Source: Diphasiastrum complanatum
Taxonomy: Eukaryota; Streptophyta; Lycopodiopsida; Lycopodiales; Lycopodiaceae
DNA: 64,000 bases
Assembly: GCA_029204225.1 (NCBI GenBank)
Contig: CM055101.1
Span: 40,281,961 to 40,345,960, forward strand
Reading direction: 5' to 3'
In this document: positions 58,069 to 64,000 of the stretch, one piece after another
How the letters are laid out: the number at the start of each line of letters is the position of its first letter
How positions within the stretch are numbered: position 1 is the first letter of the stretch
Translations under genes and position numbers: made by a program
The notes under the pieces: generated by a model
Told to the model about the DNA's origin: nothing
The model's database searches: none
Seen by the model: the letters and a program-made list of their open reading frames with translations, nothing else

Positions 58069-58723
58069 TGTGAAAAATACAGATCCTAAGTGGATCTAAA
58101 CTCCAAGATTATTGGCTTGAATGCTTGCACTCCAAACTACATAAGCTAGGAATTGGCAACACATTCTATGCTACCTAGAATGCAAAGAACTTGATCAAAA
58201 AGCATTTATCACAAATGGAAACTTCCATAAACATCAAGTGCGGCCCAAAATAGCATTATACAGTCCATAATACATCAGCCTATCACTTTTGGAAAGCACC
58301 AAAGATCATACACAATAGCTTGAAGACAATACACACAACAATGCTCTCAATGGAGGAAGAAACAATGACAATGATCTATTGATCTCAATGAAGCATACAA
58401 AAGGTTTCTCCAACCTGTTCTCCACGACTTCCCTACTATTTATGGATGAGGAAGATGACTCTCTCTCCTCTCTCTAGAAGGTACTTGACCCTAGATATTC
58501 CCTATATAGGAAAAATAGCTAAAAATGGCTTATATGACCAAAATACATCAAAATGGTCTCATTTTGAAGGGTATGAAGTTTGACACTTCATCATACTAAA
58601 AAAATACAGTAAATAAAAACATTGTGGCCTGGTTCACACGTGTGAAACTCCAGAACCAAAACTATTTACAATTTTAGCCAATTTAGGCCTCAAACTAGCT
58701 AGGAAATGTTGACAATTTTCACA
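58069..58723 (-). repeat. 5' LTR of copia-4
   Basis: 655 bp, three differences from the 3' LTR. Palindrome TTCACACGTGTGAA at 58633-58646. Confidence 0.92.
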
Positions 58724-59079
58724 CTTCCTCATGCTACAGGGCTAGCGCGACTGGCCGCACATATTGGCCCGCGACCTCCATCACGCCATCTCCAACTTTT
58801 TCAAGCTCTCTTGAGCTATGGTAGATCTGAAAAAAAAACTTGGTTCAACTCACTTGCTAGCGTGCGGCTACTCATGGCTAGTTAACAGATCATTCCCCAC
58901 ACCAGGGCGCCCAGTTGTACACTTTCACAACTTTGAAAAAGGTTTTGAGCTGAGAGAGATCTTAATTACAACTCCTCCAAACCCTGGCTTCCAAGGAATA
59001 CATCTTTTCTGAGACTTTCCTCAGTCCTTTTCAAAAATTCTTTTTGCAGCTCCCTATCCCACTGAGGTCAACCTACAAC
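58724..59079. other. Flank between copia-4 and gypsy integrase
   Basis: Expected to hold the rest of the copia-5 LTR and the join to gypsy-B. The frame at 58818 has no motif. I cannot place the join precisely. Confidence 0.35.
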
Positions 59080-60350
59080 AAGCAATCTTCTACCAGATCC
59101 GCTGCCCACTCAGCCCACTCAAACCAATTGGGCAGTGAATATTGTTGAGTTCCTGATGCTAGGACAACCGAATGACTCTTTGACAAAAGTACAGAAGAGA
59201 CAATTGATTCATAAGGCTCAACCTTATCAATTGATTGTAGGACAATTGTATTGTTGTGGATCAGACAATATTCTACGTAGATGTGTTTTACCACATGAAA
59301 TACCAGATTTAATCATGTTTTCACATGATGGCATGGGCGGAGGACACTTCTCTACAGATATTATTGTTCGCAAACTTTTGCAATCAGGTTGTTGGTGGCC
59401 TACGCTTCATAAGGACACAGAAAATTATATCCAGACATGTGATGTTTGGCAGCGAGCACGACGGCTACCAGACAAAACTATGAACCCTTGCATCCAGTTT
59501 TATCGCAAGCGCCATTTGAAAAATGGGAACTGGATTATGTTGGTCCTATTCATCCTGCCGCGCGAGGATCTCAGACCCGATACATTATCATAGCAACTTA
59601 TTATATGACCAAGTGGGTTGAAGCCAAAGTTGTCAAAGTTGCTGACGCTAAATCTACAGCCAAGTTTCTCTATGAAAATATTATTGTCAGATGTGGATGT
59701 CTGATCGAGATTGTCAGTGACCGAGGTACACACTTTGTTAATCAAACGATAAAGTGTTTACTAGAATTTTTTTTTTTATACACAGGTTTAGTACTCCATA
59801 TTATCCCAGAGGGAATGGGCAAGCTGAATCTTCCAATAAGATTCTCTGTACTATTATAACAAAGAAGCGAGTCGATCTGATTGGGATCATAAACTATATG
59901 CAACATTATGGGCATTCAGAACCGCTTACAAAAATAGTACAAATCAAACACCCTTTCAACTGGTCTATGGTCAAGATGTTGTCATGCCGATTGAATTTTT
60001 AATACCATCTTTATGCATAGCAGCAAAAGAACGGTTAAATAATGATAAGCCTTTACAACTACGTCATGAAGCGTTGCACAAATTGTGTGAAACAAGATTG
60101 ATGATAGTTCATGCATTAGCAGCAGAGAAAGCCCGCTGTAAGGCATGGCACGATCGTCGATTATGCAAAAAAGATCTAAAAGTAGGAGATCTCGCACCGA
60201 TGTACAAAACCAAGCTGATCAAGGGAAGCTGAACTATGGAATAGTGATTCTTGAGCACTTGGACGAAAAACCAGTTTGATACTCCTGTGAATGGCAACCG
60301 ATTACGCAAGTTTTGGCAGCCTGCTCCGCCAGTTCAACAACATTGATCTA
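59080..60350 (+). pseudogene. Gypsy integrase (probably gypsy-B), frameshifted
   Basis: Frame 59135 has the zinc domain (LRRCVLPHEIPDLIMFSHDGMGGGHFSTDII, then CDVW for the usual CxxC, second Cys lost). The core follows in another frame: WELDYVGPIHP (first Asp), VSDRGTHF (second Asp), and after a further frameshift near 59765 YHPRGNGQAESSNK (Glu). A C-terminal stretch runs to about 60350. The frame changes near 59470, 59765 and 59960. Upstream polymerase domains are absent. The position in line with gypsy-B on the same strand suggests they were one element, now split by copia-5 and copia-4. Confidence 0.8.
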
Positions 60351-60661
60351 AATGATTTTTATTTTTATTTGTTTTTCAAATGTTTTGTATTCATTACTTA
60401 GTTGTTAATTTTGTTTGAAAAAGAGAGTAACAAAAAAAAAACGAAAAAAAAATGAGGAAAGATTGATGAGCAAAAGACAGATTAGTCATCAGAATGGAAA
60501 AAGAAGAAGGAAAGTATTTTCAAAAAAGATAATTTTTGATGGAAAGTGACTTATAAAATCACTGTTTCGGTCATATATTGCCTATATAGTATTGAAAACT
60601 TTCAATTACTCTATCGGCTAGTAGAGTCTTGTACTGTGCAAGCTTATCAAGCTATGAAAAT
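60351..60661. other. A-rich join between gypsy end and a Copia leader
   Basis: Poly-A-rich DNA (60420-60460) could include the gypsy polypurine tract. Further right is probably the start of a Copia leader on the minus strand. No gene. Confidence 0.4.
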
Positions 60662-61764
60662 GGCTCTGATACCATGTTGGGAGAGAGAGGATGGAAGAAT
60701 AAATGACGAACACGCACGAGAAACGAACTTGAACAAGAAGCGAACGAGAACAGAAAATGTTCGTGTGTAGCGGAATGAGCTAAACGTCTCTCTCCAAAGG
60801 CATGACTACGCCTATCAGAATGAAGAGAACTTTAGTGATAGAAATCACAGTCATTCTAAATTACGTAGCCAAACATTTAATGGATGAAGCGCTAGGTGAA
60901 TAATTTGTCGTGAATTGCAAGACAAATTATCTGTCGCGAATGATTCGCGAAGAGCTAGACTATGCTCGATTGATAATTAGTCGTGAATGATTCACGAAAG
61001 ACAAGACTAAAAGTCGATCATCTATTACTAGAAAGACCAACTAGAAAGATCAGACAAAATGAAAAACAATGATAGCAATATTAACACATATCTGAATGCA
61101 GAACAAAGAGCTACATTAGATTAAGTATATCATGTATACAAGTTAATAATGCGGCAGAGCACAATACAATAGCGGACAAAACCGCATGCCCTACGAAGCT
61201 TATTTTGTCTATAATGAGGAATAAAACCTCTTCTCTTAGTCTCTTCTTCTCTCACTTGATCATCTGATCATCATGATCTAACTATCTTTGTATTGAATAC
61301 ACGAATGGTATCCAATATATATACATAATATTATAGGTGTGCAGATGTGAAAGTATAGAGTGGATGTGCTATCTATAGGAGATTGTGGGCGGCTACAATC
61401 GTTGTCCACTCTGTTAGCGAAACTGCATGGGGTGAGTGCGAAAAGGGTGCGACATCAGTCGGTACTGAGGTGAACATTGATGATGATGCAAAAGTGCGTC
61501 ACTTCTTACGAGTAGCCTTAGGATTAGATTTATAGGGTGCCTTAGCTTTTAGGACACTTTTGGCATTCAGTAAGGTAGTGTCACCTTTTCGTCAATCACC
61601 ATAATCTGTGTTAGAACACAGTGTCACGATTCATTCGCTTGTTCTTCGTCTGTGCAAATTTGCGTGTAAAAATACAGACTACGTGACAACGTTAGTAAAT
61701 ATGCAGCGTGAATGGACGTAGATTAAAATTGGGATTTAGGAGAGTAGAAGGAGTAAATCCAACA
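60662..61764 (-). repeat. Copia LTR (about 1.09 kb) with primer-binding site, rest of element lost
   Basis: The LTR spans 60675-61764, reading TGTTGGATTTACTCC...CTCTCTCCCAACA on the minus strand. TGGTATCAGAGCC follows directly (60662-60674). It shares GTGATTTCTATCAC, GATAGGCGTAGTCATGC and TTTGGCTACGTAAT blocks with copia-1's LTR, so it is a related family. CGTGAATnATTCnCG-type words repeat inside. Less than about 250 bp of leader remains on the left. Confidence 0.75.
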
Positions 61765-61766
61765 AT

Positions 61767-62183
61767 GTGTATCTACAAACGCAAATACCTGATCATCCGG
61801 TAACTCCGACGGAGATCGCGTATTTGTTTAAAAAGGTAGAAACCTACAAAGTGGCGCTTCAAGGATTCCAAGGCCGCTTTGACAGATTTAAAGGTAAAGC
61901 TTCAACTGAGTTGGCAAAGGCTAAAGCAGCCATCAATGCATATGAAAAGGTTGCTGCTCAGGTGTTGGAAGCTGGGCCTCAAATTCCAGTTCCGGTCATG
62001 CCGCAATTCTCCCCTCCGCACCAAGCTGATGCACCTATGGATACATGGTTGGATTCGGACATGGACCAGGGTGGAGCCCCTGAAGTTGAAGAAGAACAGC
62101 CAGTTTCACAGGCAGTGCAACCGGATACATCTTCATCAAGGACTACACCATTGTTCAGAAGACCAATCAGCGTCGAGGACTAG
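61767..62183 (+). CDS. Second copy of the gag-like coiled-coil gene (partial)
   Basis: A 138-codon frame begins two bases after the Copia LTR. Its helix region (TEIAYLFKKVETYKVALQGF and STELAKAKAAINAYEK) aligns residue by residue with the WRQVQVYRKTL / HELAQAKQALKACQK helix at about 33500-33390 on the other strand. Then comes a Pro-rich, acidic, Gln-rich linker (DMDQGGAPEVEEEQPVSQ). The C-terminal domain of the other copy is missing, and the first few codons may be LTR-derived, so this is a fragment. Function unknown. Confidence 0.45.
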   Translation: MYLQTQIPDHPVTPTEIAYLFKKVETYKVALQGFQGRFDRFKGKASTELAKAKAAINAYEKVAAQVLEAGPQIPVPVMPQFSPPHQADAPMDTWLDSDMDQGGAPEVEEEQPVSQAVQPDTSSSRTTPLFRRPISVED

Positions 62184-63634
62184 ATCCAAAGTTTTTTAGC
62201 GCAACATGATGGTAGCTAAACGGAAGCACAAAAGGACAACCTTGCGTTTGTAGTCAATGTGCACTTGATTCTTCATCGTTTCAAGAATGGATTGACGCAG
62301 TGCATCACATGTACTAGGGCGACCTCAACAGAAGAGCGTATGAAAACTCACTATGAGAAGGATAAATCTTGCTATCAAATTTAGTAAACTCCTAACAAGG
62401 GTTTTGGGTTGAAAAGCGGTTGATTTCACGTTATTCTCAACATTTTTTGTTGCTATAAAACATTGTGCAAGGATGCCCCATCACAGATAATTGGCCTATC
62501 AATAGTCGGAGACTGTTGCGCATTGAACCCTTTCTCCATAGTTGAGAGGTAAAGAGAAGAGGAGATGGCCGCGACAGTGCACGCACACCGAACTGGGGAG
62601 GTGCTGTAGTGGTCCAACGGCTCTAGTGGACATAAGAGCATGAGTCAGTGTGCAGGGGCAAAGATAATCGTCCGATCGAAGACATGATTGATAAACGGAC
62701 AGGAGCGGGCCTCAATAATGAAGCTTCGGCCATCGGATGAAGGGCCACTGATAAATTTCCTAGAAAAGGATTTATGAAGATTTGAAGGACATAATTGTTG
62801 GATTATTCTCCTACAAATCGACTAATCGACTTTTAGTCTTCATCCAATCGATTATCCAGACCTGTAGTTTTCTTCCTATTTTTACACAGTCTGCAGAACT
62901 ACTAAAAAATGGTTCACAGGTGGTTATTGTTGGTTCGGCCACTTTGACCAATTTGAAGACTTCGAACACTTCGGCCACTTTTTCGGCTGTCGCAAAAAAC
63001 AGTTCATTTCTGCAGAGCGGCAATCAACATTCAGTTTTGAATTTATGCCATCGTCTTGTATTAAATATGAGCAAAAGAATGTATGGGAAGTCCTAACTAG
63101 ACGGATGCCAACACATCATGTAAATTGTACAGACCAATATGACCAAGGAATGAAGGCTATCCTATTTTTTGTATGAAACATATTTGAACATTAGAGCTTG
63201 TTACTCTAACTGATGAAATGTTTGTGCAGGTATCAGCACCTAAATACTAGAAATGAAAACTGTAGATCAATGCTAACAGTTTGATGTGCAGATTCTACAA
63301 GTATAATCTAATGATGAACCATTTAAATGGTATGTTATGACACCTAACCTTCTACTTTAAGGGTATGTGTAGGTGCTGAAAGGAGTGCCTGAAGAATGAA
63401 CTAAAAAAGCTTTTGAAAGCTTAAAGATGGTACCATAAGAAGGCTTTTTCTAAAAGTCTATTAAGAAGGCTCAATCGAGTCTATAAAGAATTGGAGAAGA
63501 AACCAAAGGATTGATCACCCTTTGTGTCACATTCTACTATGATTGGGAATGGGTAATCCCTAGAAAAAATGGCCTAGGAATTGATGAAAATTATGCAGGA
63601 AAAATGGACATATACAAGCCTTCCCCATTTTATG
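62184..63634. other. Non-coding spacer
   Basis: No recognisable gene. The frame at 62782 (104 codons) has no motif. Composition is mixed. Confidence 0.4.
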
Positions 63635-63741
63635 AAAACACTTGGGGGTGAATCCCAATGTTGTAAACCAAGAAAGATACAACTTAAAAGTGACTAACAT
63701 TAAAATGGTTTACAACATTGGGATTCACCCCCAAGTGTTTT
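63635..63741. repeat. Perfect 36-bp inverted repeat with 35-bp loop
   Basis: The left arm 63635-63670 (starts AAAACACTTGGGGGTGAATC) is exactly complementary to the right arm 63706-63741 (starts TGGTTTACAACATTGGGATT). The loop is 63671-63705. It would fold into a strong hairpin. The arm resembles the TGTTGGGGGTATTCCCAACA end of the LTR-like segment at 32341, so it may come from two LTR ends in inverted orientation. Confidence 0.97.
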
Positions 63742-64000
63742 TGCTAAGCTACCTACCTTCCATACTTATCAATATGTAACTTACCTACCTTGTCATATGG
63801 CTTGTAAGTCATAAGACACCTAAGGAAATGCGCCCTCCTACTCCTCCCCTTTTTGCATTAACAAGTTGATAAAACCCCTCTCACATCTATACACCTCACC
63901 CTCTCACTTTACTTCTCCTAGAGTCTCCCTTCCACCTCTCACACTTGTTTTGGACACATCATCCACTCCCTCAAGCCTATCCCTTCCCTATAAAGGAGAA
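63742..64000. other. Pyrimidine-rich end of window
   Basis: CT-rich DNA with CCTATAAAGG near 63990, possibly a TATA box of an LTR or gene that continues outside the window. Confidence 0.3.

Larger units (their letters stand above)
52686..58723 (-). mobile_element. Copia-4, young full-length insertion with internal deletion
   Basis: Two 655-bp LTRs (52686-53340 and 58069-58723) differ at only three positions that I count by eye. Both have TGTGAAAA...TTTTCACA ends. The same 4 bp, CTTC, flank the element (52682-52685 and 58724-58727), a likely target duplication. Primer-binding site, leader, gag, protease, partial integrase, reverse transcriptase, RNase H and polypurine tract (GAAGAGGGAG, right outside 53340) are in order on the minus strand. 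Confidence 0.92.

Noticed and set aside
62782-63096. 104-codon frame at 62782 as a gene
   Set aside because: No motif, no splice context, and an equally long frame on the opposite strand.

Overview
The window is nuclear DNA of a land plant, most likely a flowering plant. It holds one complete, spliced, plant-type host gene (a type-A cytokinin response regulator), a fragment of a plant cell-wall glycosyltransferase, and many plant LTR retrotransposons. Copia-type elements carry primer-binding sites matching initiator-Met tRNA. I cannot name the species. Coding density outside mobile elements is very low.

Layout. 0-5.7 kb: a GT34 xylosyltransferase fragment ending at a stop, a triple microsatellite, a degenerate G-box-rich satellite (2.3-3.7 kb) and the upstream region of the response regulator. 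5.7-10.1 kb: five-exon type-A response regulator (227 aa). 10.1-14.5 kb: small tandem duplications and a Helitron helicase fragment. 14.5-19.5 kb: a decayed Copia element (copia-1) with many nonsense changes. 19.5-26.7 kb: an unusual block of four putative multi-exon genes on alternating strands. It has a transposase-like zinc-motif protein (+), an acidic unknown protein (-), a Ulp1-type cysteine protease whose N-terminal part resembles the C-terminal tail of (Cen)H3 (+), and an unknown protein (-). The second and third genes diverge from one intergenic region with two TATA boxes, seven CACGTG G-boxes and homologous inverted 5' leaders. This block is the best candidate here for something undescribed.

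28-40 kb: LTR-like segments, a frameshifted coiled-coil gag-like gene, and a Copia element (copia-2) with an almost intact polyprotein that lacks its 3' end. 40-44 kb: little of note except a frameshifted conserved-looking coding block between direct repeats. 44-61.8 kb: nested retrotransposons. Two gypsy gag fragments lie in opposite orientation around a Copia derivative (copia-3) whose pol is replaced by about 420 aa of unrecognised sequence. A young Copia element with 655-bp LTRs (copia-4) sits in an older one (copia-5), which itself splits a gypsy element (gypsy-B). A truncated 1.09-kb Copia LTR follows. 61.8-64 kb: a second copy of the gag-like gene and a perfect 36-bp inverted repeat.

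All alignments and family assignments were made by eye from conserved motifs. No database search was run.
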